Source: Trinickia fusca (GTDB taxonomy: Bacteria; Pseudomonadota; Gammaproteobacteria; Burkholderiales; Burkholderiaceae). Taken from it: DNA of 64,000 nucleotides. The DNA is taken from contig NZ_RBZV01000013.1 of assembly GCF_003628145.1 (NCBI RefSeq), positions 58,401 to 122,400 on the forward strand, given 5' to 3'. Under the pieces are notes generated by a model. The model was given only the letters and a program-made list of their open reading frames with translations, searched no databases and was not told the DNA's origin. Positions 27,067-35,847 of the stretch are shown here, one piece after another; position 1 is the stretch's first letter; each line of letters starts with the position of its first letter. Both the position numbers and the translations under genes were made by a program.

Positions 27067-28598
27067 GGAGCGCTCCAGTCGAAAGGATCGTCGAACAGGC
27101 GGTCGAGCGGCGAGCGCGCAGTGCTACGCGTGGGGTTGCCCGCGTCGGCTGTGCGAGCCGGCTCAGCCGAGCGGGCCGGCTCAGCCGAGCCCGTCTGCTG
27201 CGGCTCGACGGCATCGCGCGCATCGGCATCCGCCGCCTCGGCTGCGGCGCGGGCATAGGCCGAAGTCGCCGCCTGGGCGGCGCCACCCGCAGCCGGCGCT
27301 GTGCCGCCGATTTCGCGAATCGACAGACCGGCCAGCTGAATGCCAGCCGCCTCGAGCCGCCGGCCGAACGCAGCTCCGCCTGTGGCCAGCCGCGCCGCAC
27401 CACCCGGACTCGCCAGCACGCGCACGACGAGTTGCGTGCCACGCAACGCGAGATCGGCATCGACAGTGCCGAGCGTCGGCAACGCCAGTGTGACGCGCGT
27501 CCGCCAGGCCGGCTCGTCGTCATCGGGCTCTTCGCCCGCGCGCGCGCCGCGGTCTCGCTCGGGCTCGATGGTCCAGTCAAGCTTGGCGCCGGGCCAGACC
27601 TCGCCGGTCCAGCGAAATTGCTGAGTCGCCAGCAGATCGAGCTGCTGGCGCACGAGTGGGATCGTCGCGGGATGGATCGAGGCGGCAATCGACGCAGGCG
27701 CGCCCGGCAAGGCAGCGCCTGCATGGGCCGCGCCAGCGCCGGACGACGCGTCGCCCGCGGCGTTATCGGCCATCGAGCGCGCGAACGCGGAGCCAGGCGC
27801 CGGATTGGCGTACGCCGACAGATTCAAATTTGGCGGCGGCGAAAACGCCGCCAGCAGTTGCGCGGCACCGCCGTGGGGCGGCATGAATGCGCCGGGTAGC
27901 GGGCTGCCGGGCGCGTTCGTGCCAGGCGGCATGCCGGGCCAGTTGCCAGCGGCGGCGTCAAGAGGCGACGCGTCGGCCGAGTCGCTCCAGTCGAGCGGCA
28001 ACTGCGCGGCTTGCGCGGCCAGCCGCGTCTGCGGTTCGCTCGCGAGCGCCTCAGCCGAATAGCGGCCGCTTAGCCATCCGGCAAGATGTGATTCGTAAAA
28101 GAGGCCCGTATCGGCGACAGTCTTCTCGAGCGCGGCGGCGAGCGCGTCGACGGGTAGCTGGGCCGCCGTCGTCGCGGCAAGCGCGGTGGTCCCCGACGTG
28201 GCAGTCGCCGCCGAAGACGCACCGGCCGCAGTCGATGCACTGCCGGCCGCGGCCTCGGCATCGGCGGCAAAAAGCCCGCTGGCGGCCGCCGGCACGTTGA
28301 TGGCAGGTGGCGCAGGCCAGATCGGCGCTTCGCCGATGACGGCGGGCGTGGCTTCGCCGCCAAAACGCGAGATCGCGTCGAGCGTGAGAGCGACTTCGGA
28401 GAGTACGGCCTGGGCGGAGGCCGGTGGTGCGGTGTCGGCGAGCGGTACGGCGCCGGCGACATCAAGGGGCGTGTCGGCGCTGAGCGCGGAGGTCCCCGTC
28501 TGCGCAGCCGCCGTGCGCGAGCCCGCGGTGACGCCGTCGAGCAGGCTGTCGATGCGGCTCGCGATCGCAGAGGCGATCGCCGTGTCGATTCCAGTCAT
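27063..28598 (-). CDS. FliK-like flagellar hook-length control protein (second copy)
   Basis: 511 residues: an Ala/Pro-rich, low-complexity N-terminal 330 residues and a C-terminal Flg_hook-type domain (LALPTLGTVDADLALRGTQL, VRVLASPGGAARL, GRRLEAAGIQLAGLSI) comparable to the FliK switch domain. The canonical fliK is at 35848-37359, so this is a diverged paralogue. It lies between fliT and the FlhB-like gene and is coupled to the latter by an ATGA overlap. It probably belongs to the sigma-28-driven fliS unit. Confidence 0.82.
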   Translation of the reverse strand: MTGIDTAIASAIASRIDSLLDGVTAGSRTAAAQTGTSALSADTPLDVAGAVPLADTAPPASAQAVLSEVALTLDAISRFGGEATPAVIGEAPIWPAPPAINVPAAASGLFAADAEAAAGSASTAAGASSAATATSGTTALAATTAAQLPVDALAAALEKTVADTGLFYESHLAGWLSGRYSAEALASEPQTRLAAQAAQLPLDWSDSADASPLDAAAGNWPGMPPGTNAPGSPLPGAFMPPHGGAAQLLAAFSPPPNLNLSAYANPAPGSAFARSMADNAAGDASSGAGAAHAGAALPGAPASIAASIHPATIPLVRQQLDLLATQQFRWTGEVWPGAKLDWTIEPERDRGARAGEEPDDDEPAWRTRVTLALPTLGTVDADLALRGTQLVVRVLASPGGAARLATGGAAFGRRLEAAGIQLAGLSIREIGGTAPAAGGAAQAATSAYARAAAEAADADARDAVEPQQTGSAEPARSAEPARTADAGNPTRSTARSPLDRLFDDPFDWSAP

Positions 28599-28695
28599 GC
28601 CGCGTCCTTAACTGGGCCTGCTTCGATGCCGCGTCACGCGGCGGATGGGAGAAAAAATGCCGAAACCGGCCTGTTCGCGGTGCGTGACGGAGCGC

Positions 28696-29025
28696 TTAGC
28701 CCACGCCGTACATTTCTTTCAGCACATGTGCCGGGCGTTGCGCCGAAAACAGCGCCGAGAGCCGCGCGACGCTCGGATTGGCGAGATCGCGGATCGCGGC
28801 ATCGTCGGCAAGAATCTGGCGAATCAGATCGTACTTGCGCAGGCGCTCGCCTTCGTCGAGCGCGACGCCCGCATCGGCGTCAAGCAGCGCATCGACGTGC
28901 CGACGGTACTCGTCCTGCAATTCGAGCAGGTCGTTCCAAAGCGCATCGCGGGCGGCGACCAGCATCCTGGCCGAAATCGCCGCAATCGCTTCGTAGCGCT
29001 CGAAATAGTCTGATTTCGAATTCAT
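28696..29025 (-). CDS. fliT: Flagellar chaperone FliT
   Basis: 109 residues, mostly helical. YEAIAAISARMLVAARDALW and DLLELQDEYRRHVDALLD match the FliT fold, and the size fits the FliD chaperone. FliT also restrains FlhDC in enterobacteria. Its ATG overlaps the fliS stop by 4 bp, giving the usual fliS-fliT pair. Confidence 0.88.
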   Translation of the reverse strand: MNSKSDYFERYEAIAAISARMLVAARDALWNDLLELQDEYRRHVDALLDADAGVALDEGERLRKYDLIRQILADDAAIRDLANPSVARLSALFSAQRPAHVLKEMYGVG

Positions 29026-29456
29026 CGTTGGCTATCCGCCTGGGCTGACATGGCCGCCTTCGCAACTTCAGCGCCGATGCCGATCCAGGCTTCTTCGAGT
29101 GTCGCGAGCAAACCGTCCACTTCGAGCAGCATCGCATCGCTCTGCTCGATGTTCGCCTGCAACAAGCGTCGCGACATGTAAGTGTAGAGCGCGTCGAGTC
29201 GCTGCGCGATCTCGCCTCCCACCTCCAGATTCAGCGATGCCTGCAAGCCGCTGGTGACGATGTCGATTGCCTTGCCGATCGCTTCGCCGCGCGGGCCGAT
29301 ATTGCCCTGCTCCATATGCATGCGCGCGCGAGCGATCGCCTGTCTCGCGCCTTGGTACAGCATGAGAATCAGACGATGCGGATTCGCGCCCATCACCCCT
29401 GTCTCGACGCCGACGCGCGCGTACGCGCTCGCTCCAGCGTGTCCTTGGGAAAACAT
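29022..29456 (-). CDS. fliS: Flagellin export chaperone FliS
   Basis: 144 residues. AYARVGVETGVMGANPHRLI, LMLYQGARQAIARARMHME and EAIGKAIDIVTSGLQASLN are the FliS signature helices that wrap the flagellin C-terminus and keep it unfolded for export. The start at 29456 agrees with the family (MFSQGHAGASAY). A sigma-28 promoter lies about 150 bp upstream. Confidence 0.95.
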   Translation of the reverse strand: MFSQGHAGASAYARVGVETGVMGANPHRLILMLYQGARQAIARARMHMEQGNIGPRGEAIGKAIDIVTSGLQASLNLEVGGEIAQRLDALYTYMSRRLLQANIEQSDAMLLEVDGLLATLEEAWIGIGAEVAKAAMSAQADSQR

Positions 29457-29604
29457 TGGCGCCACTCCTTCTTGTTGGGACGGTTGCAGTGGTTGACGAA
29501 ACGGGTGCAACCTCGCTCCGCCAACGGTTGCAACCTTGCTGGCAGAGCGGCCTTGAGGCCGCGCCGGGCGGTGCGGCCAGTTGGCGTCGCACCTTATAAC
29601 GCGG

Positions 29605-29631
29605 TTATCGGATTACCGCGCCAAAGCTTTA
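29605..29631 (-). promoter_or_regulatory. Sigma-28 (FliA) promoter of fliS-fliT unit
   Basis: On the minus strand: TAAAGCTT, an 11-nt spacer, then TCCGATAA. Against the consensus TAAAGTTT-N11-GCCGATAA this is 7/8 in each box. It reads toward fliS. Confidence 0.85.
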
Positions 29632-29681
29632 GGCACCTCGACGAAACCCTCTGGACAATCGCGCGGCAAGCGGCTCGCGCG

Positions 29682-30023
29682 TCAAATCGACATCTGCATG
29701 ATGTCGTTGTAGGCGGTCACGAGCTTGTTGCGCACCTGCAAGCCGAACTGAAAGCCGACGTTGGCTTTCTGCATGTCGACCATCACGTCGTTGAGCGACA
29801 CGTTCGCCGCGCCGAGTTCGAACGCCTGCGATTCGCCGATCGCCTTTTGCTGATCGCCGCTGATCTTGTCGAGCGAGTGCTTGAGCGCTTGCGCGAAGCT
29901 GCCGGTGCCGACTGGCGCCGTCTGTTCGCCGAGCGAAGGGGCTGCCTTGCTGCCTGCTGCCTCGGTCGCCATCGACTGCATTTGCTGCAACGCAGACGTC
30001 AGCGGATTGACTGGCACGGTCAT
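29682..30023 (-). CDS. fliE: Flagellar hook-basal body protein FliE
   Basis: 113 residues. [39 protein letters not shown] and [19 protein letters not shown] are typical of FliE, the adaptor joining the MS ring to the rod. It is divergent from fliF and shares the control region at 30024-30290. Confidence 0.95.
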   Translation of the reverse strand: MTVPVNPLTSALQQMQSMATEAAGSKAAPSLGEQTAPVGTGSFAQALKHSLDKISGDQQKAIGESQAFELGAANVSLNDVMVDMQKANVGFQFGLQVRNKLVTAYNDIMQMSI

Positions 30024-30145
30024 GGTGTCTCCATGGAGAAAAAGGACAAAGCAAGGATCGGGGGGGCGGCGTCCGGGCGCTAGAGGCTCGTCTGACCACT
30101 ACCCGATCACGGAGAGGAGCATAGCCCGCGCATCCATTTGCAAAC

Positions 30146-30181
30146 CCGGGAAACTAGGGGGAAAACCCGCTTCTATTCGAC
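30146..30181. promoter_or_regulatory. Candidate activator site in the fliE/fliF divergent region
   Basis: CCGGGAAA (30146-30153), an 18-nt spacer and TCTATTCGAC (30172-30181). The same two blocks recur between flgB and flgA with a 7-nt spacer. The difference of 11 nt equals one helical turn. A site for an early flagellar activator such as FlhDC is inferred. Confidence 0.45.
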
Positions 30182-30290
30182 TGATAGGCTTGCGCGCCCG
30201 TATGGATAATGCCCCTCGTGAAAGTGTCCGTCAGTGGCTGTTCCGCATGGCCCGCCGAGACACCCCCGCATCCCCGGAGAACCCCGACGC

Positions 30291-32096
30291 ATGGATTCGC
30301 AGGCCAACTCTTTGATCAACCCCGATGCCCGCATGGGCCTCGCGGGCGCACAGCCGGGCGCCGCCCCGGCTGGCGCGCTCCAGGGCACGGGCGCCGGTAC
30401 GGGCGCAGCTGACCTCGGCGGTTTCGCGCAGCGGTTTTCGTCGCTTTCGCAAATGCGCAGCAACCCGCGCGCGCCACTGATCTTCGCTGTTGCCGTGCTG
30501 GTCGCGGTCGTCGCCGCGCTCGTCATGTGGACCCACTCGCCCGACTATCGCGTCCTTTACAGCAGCCTGTCGGATCAGGACGGGGGCGCCATCATTGCTG
30601 CATTGCAGCAAGCAAACGTTCCCTACAAGTTCTCCGACGGCGGCGGCGCGATCCTGATTCCGGCCGACCAGGTCAACGAAACGCGGCTGCGTCTGGCTGC
30701 GCAGGGCCTGCCCAAGAGCGGCTCGGTCGGCATGGAACTGATGGACAACGAGAAGTTCGGCATCAGCCAGTTCGCCGAACAGGTCAATTATCAGCGCGCG
30801 CTCGAAGGTGAACTCGAGCGCACGATCCAGTCGATCTCCGTCGTGCGCCAGGCGCGCGTGCATCTGGCCATTCCGAAGCCGACCGTATTCGTGCGCGAGC
30901 GCGAAGCGCCGTCGGCGTCGGTGCTCGTCAATCTGTATCCCGGCCGCACGCTCGATGAAGGACAGGTGCTCGCCATCACCCACATGCTGTCCTCGAGCGT
31001 GCCGAACCTGCCCGTCAAGAACGTCACGATCGTCGATCAGGACGGCAACCTGCTCACGCAGCCGAGTTCGGGCTCGGGGCTGGACGCGACGCAGCTCAAA
31101 TATGTCCAGCAGGTCGAGCGCAACACGCAGCAACGCATCGACGCGATCCTCGCGCCGCTGTTCGGCAGCGGCAACGCCCACTCGCAGGTGAGCGCCGATA
31201 TCGATTTTTCGCAGCACGAGCAGACGGCCGAAACGTACGGCCCGAACGGCAGCCCGCAGCAGGCGGCGATCCGCAGCCAGCAGACGAGCTCGGCCACCGA
31301 AACGTCGCAAAGCGCCGCCGGTGGCGTGCCCGGCGCGCTGTCGAACACGCCGCCGCAGCCGGCTTCGGCGCCGATCGTCGCAGCCAGCGGCGCGAGCGCG
31401 GCGTCGGCGCCCACGACGCCGCTCAGCGAACGCAAGGATGCCACGACGAACTACGAGCTCGACAAGCGCGTCTCGCACACCGAGCAGTCGATGGGCGGCG
31501 TCAAGCGCCTGTCTGCGGCCGTCGTGATCAATTACCAGCGCGTCGTCGATGCGAAGGGCCATGCGACGATGCAGCCGCTCCCCCCCGAGAAGCTCGCACA
31601 GGTCGAGCAGCTCGTGAAGGACGCGATGGGCTACGACGTCAAACGCGGCGACTCGGTCAACATCGTCAACAGCGCATTCTCTGCCGACGTCGATCCGCTC
31701 GCGGACCTGCCGTGGTGGCGCCAGCCCGAGATCGTCTCGATGGCGATCCAGGCCGCCAAGTGGCTCGGCATCGGTCTCGTGGGTCTCGTCATCTACCTGG
31801 CGATGGTCAAGCCCGCACTCAAGCGCGCGTTCCCGCCGCCCGAGCAAGCTGCCGAAGGCGCTGCGGCCGGCGTGGGCAGCCCCGACGAGCCCGTGCTGCT
31901 CGACGGCATCCCGACAAACGCCGCAGGCGCCGCAGCTGGCGCGCTCGAAGGCGACGATGTCGAGCTCAACCTGCTCGCCTTCGAAAACGAGAAGCACAAA
32001 TTCGAACGGAACCTCGATTACGCGCGGACCATCGCGCGTCAGGATCCGAAGATCGTAGCGACGGTTGTCAAGAATTGGGTGTCTGATGAGCGCTGA
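30291..32096 (+). CDS. fliF: Flagellar MS-ring protein FliF
   Basis: 601 residues. A first membrane helix at about residues 62-80, a YscJ/FliF periplasmic domain (VLYSSLSDQDGGAIIAALQ, EKFGISQFAEQVNYQRALEG, LARTIQSI-like helix), a disordered Ser/Ala/Thr-rich stretch, a second helix at about 488-506 and a C-terminal FliG-binding segment. FliF forms the MS ring that houses the export gate. The start at 30291 has GGAGA about 9 nt upstream; an upstream in-frame ATG is unconserved. The 3' end overlaps fliG by 11 bp. Confidence 0.96.
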   Translation: MDSQANSLINPDARMGLAGAQPGAAPAGALQGTGAGTGAADLGGFAQRFSSLSQMRSNPRAPLIFAVAVLVAVVAALVMWTHSPDYRVLYSSLSDQDGGAIIAALQQANVPYKFSDGGGAILIPADQVNETRLRLAAQGLPKSGSVGMELMDNEKFGISQFAEQVNYQRALEGELERTIQSISVVRQARVHLAIPKPTVFVREREAPSASVLVNLYPGRTLDEGQVLAITHMLSSSVPNLPVKNVTIVDQDGNLLTQPSSGSGLDATQLKYVQQVERNTQQRIDAILAPLFGSGNAHSQVSADIDFSQHEQTAETYGPNGSPQQAAIRSQQTSSATETSQSAAGGVPGALSNTPPQPASAPIVAASGASAASAPTTPLSERKDATTNYELDKRVSHTEQSMGGVKRLSAAVVINYQRVVDAKGHATMQPLPPEKLAQVEQLVKDAMGYDVKRGDSVNIVNSAFSADVDPLADLPWWRQPEIVSMAIQAAKWLGIGLVGLVIYLAMVKPALKRAFPPPEQAAEGAAAGVGSPDEPVLLDGIPTNAAGAAAGALEGDDVELNLLAFENEKHKFERNLDYARTIARQDPKIVATVVKNWVSDER

Positions 32097-33081
32097 AGGC
32101 GTAGTGAAGAGCGCGCTCCTGCTGATGTCGATCGGCGAGGAAGAGGCCGCGCAAGTGTTCAAGTTCCTCGCGCCGCGCGAGGTGCAGAAGATCGGCGCCG
32201 CGATGGCCGCGCTGAAGAACGTGACGCGCGAGCAGGTCGAGACGGTGCTGCAAGACTTCGTGAAGGAAGCCGAGCAGCACACGGCGATGTCGCTCGATTC
32301 GGGCGACTACATCCGCTCGGTGCTCACGAAGGCGCTCGGCGAAGACAAGGCCGGCGCGCTGATCGACCGCATCCTGCAAGGCAGCGACACGAGCGGCATC
32401 GAAGGCCTCAAGTGGATGGATTCGCCGGCCGTGGCCGAGCTGATCAAGAACGAGCACCCGCAGATCATCGCGACGATCCTCGTGCACCTGGACCGCGATC
32501 AGGCCTCGGAGATCACCGCGAGCTTCACCGAGCGGCTACGCAATGACGTGCTGCTGCGGATCGCGACCCTCGACGGCATTCAGCCGGCCGCGCTGCGCGA
32601 GCTCGACGACGTGCTGACAGGCTTGCTCTCGGGCAGCGACAACCTCAAGCGCAGCCCGATGGGCGGCATCCGCACGGCGGCCGAAATCCTGAACTTCATG
32701 ACGAGCGTGCACGAGGAATCGGTGCTCGAGAACGTCAAGCAGTACGACGCGGACCTCGCGCAGAAGATCATCGACCAGATGTTCGTGTTCGAGAACCTGC
32801 TCGACCTCGAAGACCGCGCGATCCAACTGCTGCTCAAGGAAGTCGAATCCGAGGCGCTCATCATCTCGCTCAAGGGTGCGCCGCCCGCGCTGCGTCAGAA
32901 GTTCCTCTCGAACATGTCGCAACGTGCCGCCGAACTGCTCGCCGAGGATCTCGACGCGCGCGGCCCGGTTCGCGTGTCCGAAGTCGAAACGCAACAGCGC
33001 CGTATCCTGCAGATCGTGCGCAATCTGGCCGAGAGCGGCCAGATCGTGATCGGCGGCAAGGCGGAAGATGCTTATGTCTGA
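32086..33081 (+). CDS. fliG: Flagellar motor switch protein FliG
   Basis: 331 residues with the three FliG domains. KSALLLMSIGEEEAAQVFKF marks the N-domain, IKNEHPQIIATILVHLD the middle EHPQR-type motif, and FVFENLLDLEDRAIQLLLKE the C-terminal torque helix region. It sits on FliF and transmits stator torque. The start overlaps fliF by 11 bp and the end overlaps fliH by 8 bp. Confidence 0.97.
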   Translation: MSAEGVVKSALLLMSIGEEEAAQVFKFLAPREVQKIGAAMAALKNVTREQVETVLQDFVKEAEQHTAMSLDSGDYIRSVLTKALGEDKAGALIDRILQGSDTSGIEGLKWMDSPAVAELIKNEHPQIIATILVHLDRDQASEITASFTERLRNDVLLRIATLDGIQPAALRELDDVLTGLLSGSDNLKRSPMGGIRTAAEILNFMTSVHEESVLENVKQYDADLAQKIIDQMFVFENLLDLEDRAIQLLLKEVESEALIISLKGAPPALRQKFLSNMSQRAAELLAEDLDARGPVRVSEVETQQRRILQIVRNLAESGQIVIGGKAEDAYV

Positions 33082-33748
33082 TTCCGGGCGTCCGTCGAAG
33101 GTGCCGGTCACAGCGTATCAGCGCTGGGAGATGGCATCGTTCGACCCGCCACCGCCCCCTCCGCCCGAACCCGTCGACAACAGCGCGTTCGAAGCCGAGC
33201 TCCAGCGCCTGCGCGACGACGCGCACGCACAGGGTCTCGCCTCGGGCCATGTAGCGGGCCAGGCACTCGGCTACCAGGCCGGCTTCGACCAGGGGCACGC
33301 GCAAGGCCTCGAGAAGGGCCGTCTGGAAGCCCATGCCGAAGCCACACGGCTCGCTGGGCTGGCCGATGCTTTCAAGGCCGCGCTCGACGGCGCGCAGAAC
33401 GAAATGGCCGAGACGCTCGTCGCGCTGGCGCTCGATATCGCCCAGCAGGTCGTGCGTCAGCACATCGCGCACGATCCGGCCGCCCTCGTGGCCTGCGCGC
33501 GGGAAGTGCTGGCGGCCGAGCCGCCACTCTCGGGCGCACCGCAACTGATCGTCAACCCGGCCGATTCGCCGATCGTCGAAGCCTATCTGCAAGCCGAGCT
33601 CGAGACGCTCGGCTGGAATGTACGTACCGATTCGACGATCGAGCGCGGCGGTTGCCGTGCTCAGGCGGCGACCGGTGAAATCGACGCGACCGTCGGCACG
33701 CGCTGGCAGCGCGTGGCGGCCGCGCTCGGCAAAGTGAGCCCGTGGTGA
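33074..33748 (+). CDS. fliH: Flagellar export ATPase regulator FliH
   Basis: 224 residues. A proline run (seven P around residue 20), then a Gln/Gly-containing helical region with GxxxG-type spacing ([20 protein letters not shown]) and a C-terminal V-ATPase-stator-like domain ([24 protein letters not shown]). FliH dimers bind FliI and hold it at the export gate. ATG 33074 has GGAAG 7 nt upstream; ATG 33068 is possible. Confidence 0.93.
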   Translation: MSDSGRPSKVPVTAYQRWEMASFDPPPPPPPEPVDNSAFEAELQRLRDDAHAQGLASGHVAGQALGYQAGFDQGHAQGLEKGRLEAHAEATRLAGLADAFKAALDGAQNEMAETLVALALDIAQQVVRQHIAHDPAALVACAREVLAAEPPLSGAPQLIVNPADSPIVEAYLQAELETLGWNVRTDSTIERGGCRAQAATGEIDATVGTRWQRVAAALGKVSPW

Positions 33749-35307
33749 GCGCGCAAACGGCCGAAGCCCTGTTCGCGAACGGCTTGTCGCCGCTCGAGGT
33801 CGAGCTCGCACTCGCATCGTTCGGCCCTGAAGATGCGCCAGCGGCAGAGGCGGCAGCCGCTGCTGCCGGCGCTCGCACCAGCGCCGAGCGCTCGGCCCAC
33901 GATATCGTTGCCGTGCAGCACGATCCGGCGCTCGCGAACAACCCGCACCTGAACGCCTGGCGCGCACGTCTGGACGGCTTGCGCCGCCGCAACGCCCTCG
34001 CGCGGCCGCTCTCGAACTGCGGACGCCTCACGCGCGCGGCTGGCCTCGTGCTCGAGGCCATTGGCCTGCGGCTCGCCGTCGGGGCCGAATGCATGATCGA
34101 GCTGCCCCCGGGCAGCACGCGCGAGATGGCCGAGGCCGAAGTGGTCGGCTTTGCCGGCGAGCGCCTGTTTCTGATGCCGACGACCGAAGTCGCGGGCCTG
34201 CTGCCCGGCGCGCGTGTCTATCCGCGCGAGAGCGCACCGCTTGCCGATCCGCTGGCGGGCGCCAAGCGCCTGCCGGTCGGCTGGGGCATGCTCGGGCGCG
34301 TCGTCGACTCGTCGGGCCGCCCGCTGGACGGGCTCGGCCCCCTCAACACCGAGGTCGACGCGCCGCTCTCGGCACCGTCGATCAACCCGCTGCAACGCGA
34401 GCCGATCCATCAGGTGCTCGACGTCGGCGTGCGCGCGATCAACGCTCTGCTGACAGTCGGACGTGGCCAGCGCATGGGTCTGTTCGCCGGCTCGGGGGTC
34501 GGCAAGTCGGTGCTGCTCGGCACCATGGCGCGCTACACGAGCGCCGAGGTGATCGTGATCGGCCTGATCGGCGAGCGTGGCCGCGAAGTGAAGGAATTCA
34601 TCGAGCAGATCCTCGGCGAGGATGGGCTCGCGCGCTCGGTCGTCGTCGCGGCGCCGGCCGATGTCTCACCGCTCATGCGCATGCAGGGCGCAACCTATGC
34701 GACCTCGCTGGCCGAATACTTCCGCGACCAAGGCAAGCACGTGCTGCTGCTGATGGACTCGCTCACACGCTATGCGATGGCGCAGCGCGAGATCGCGCTC
34801 GCAATCGGCGAACCCCCGGCGACCAAGGGCTATCCGCCATCCGTTTTCGCGAAGCTTCCGGCGCTCGTGGAACGGACCGGCAACGGCCCGGCCGGCGGCG
34901 GCTCGATTACCGCGTTCTACACGGTGCTCACCGAAGGCGACGACCAGCAGGACCCGATCGCCGACTCGGCGCGCGCGATTCTCGACGGCCACATCGTGCT
35001 GTCACGCGCGCTGGCCGAATCGGGACACTATCCGGCGATCGACATCGAGCAATCGATCAGCCGGGCGATGACGGCGCTGATCGACGAGCATCATCTGGAG
35101 CGCGTGCGTGCGTTCAAGCAACTGCTCTCGCGCTACCAGCGCAATCGCGACCTCATCAACGTGGGCGCTTATTCGAGCGGGCGCGACGCGCTGCTCGACC
35201 ATGCGATCGCGCTGTATCCGCGCATGGAAGCGTTCCTGCAGCAGGGTTTTCGCGAATGCGCACCGTTCTCGTCGAGCCTCACCATGCTCGATGCATTGTT
35301 TGAATGA
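33745..35307 (+). CDS. fliI: Flagellum-specific ATP synthase FliI
   Basis: 520 residues. Walker [15 protein letters not shown], Walker [21 protein letters not shown] and [16 protein letters not shown] identify the type III export ATPase. It unfolds and feeds export substrates. It is about 60 residues longer than E. coli FliI because of an Ala-rich N-terminal extension before [15 protein letters not shown]. It starts with GTG in a GTGA overlap with fliH. Confidence 0.96.
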   Translation: MSAQTAEALFANGLSPLEVELALASFGPEDAPAAEAAAAAAGARTSAERSAHDIVAVQHDPALANNPHLNAWRARLDGLRRRNALARPLSNCGRLTRAAGLVLEAIGLRLAVGAECMIELPPGSTREMAEAEVVGFAGERLFLMPTTEVAGLLPGARVYPRESAPLADPLAGAKRLPVGWGMLGRVVDSSGRPLDGLGPLNTEVDAPLSAPSINPLQREPIHQVLDVGVRAINALLTVGRGQRMGLFAGSGVGKSVLLGTMARYTSAEVIVIGLIGERGREVKEFIEQILGEDGLARSVVVAAPADVSPLMRMQGATYATSLAEYFRDQGKHVLLLMDSLTRYAMAQREIALAIGEPPATKGYPPSVFAKLPALVERTGNGPAGGGSITAFYTVLTEGDDQQDPIADSARAILDGHIVLSRALAESGHYPAIDIEQSISRAMTALIDEHHLERVRAFKQLLSRYQRNRDLINVGAYSSGRDALLDHAIALYPRMEAFLQQGFRECAPFSSSLTMLDALFE

Positions 35308-35327
35308 AGGGCTGAAGGAGTTCGGCG

Positions 35328-35780
35328 ATGTCGAAGCACTTTCCGATCAAGACGCTCATCGATCTGGCACAGAACGATGTCGACAGCGCGGCCAAGCAGT
35401 TGGGCCGCGTGCAGCGCGAGCGTGCGGACGTCGAGGCGCAGCTCGAGGCGCTGATTCGCTACCGGGACGAATACCACGCGAGTTTTTCGCAATCGGCGCA
35501 AACGGGCATGCCCGCGGGCAACTGGCGCAACTTCCAGGCGTTCATCGATACGCTCGACATGGCGATCGAGCAGCAACGGCGCCTGCTGGCCACGGCGACT
35601 TCGCGTGTCGAGGCGGCCAAGCCCGAGTGGCAGCGCCAGAAGCGCAAGCTCGGCTCGTACGAAGTCCTGCAAGCGCGCGGCGACGCGGCCGAAGCGCGCG
35701 TGCTCGCGCGTCGCGAGCAACGTGACGCCGACGAGCACGCCGCCAAGATGCTGCGCATGCGGCATGAAAATGTGAATTAA
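35328..35780 (+). CDS. fliJ: Flagellar export protein FliJ
   Basis: 150 residues, a two-helix coiled coil rich in Gln, Arg and Glu (LIDLAQNDVDSAAKQLGRVQ, RERADVEAQLEALIRYRDEY). FliJ is the central stalk of the FliI ring and escorts chaperones. GGAG lies before the ATG. It is 20 bp after fliI. Confidence 0.92.
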   Translation: MSKHFPIKTLIDLAQNDVDSAAKQLGRVQRERADVEAQLEALIRYRDEYHASFSQSAQTGMPAGNWRNFQAFIDTLDMAIEQQRRLLATATSRVEAAKPEWQRQKRKLGSYEVLQARGDAAEARVLARREQRDADEHAAKMLRMRHENVN

Positions 35781-35847
35781 CCGACCGTCGAAGCGCCGCA
35801 TGGCGGACGCTTCACGAATGCGAGACCTATAAAGAAGAGGCATAGCT

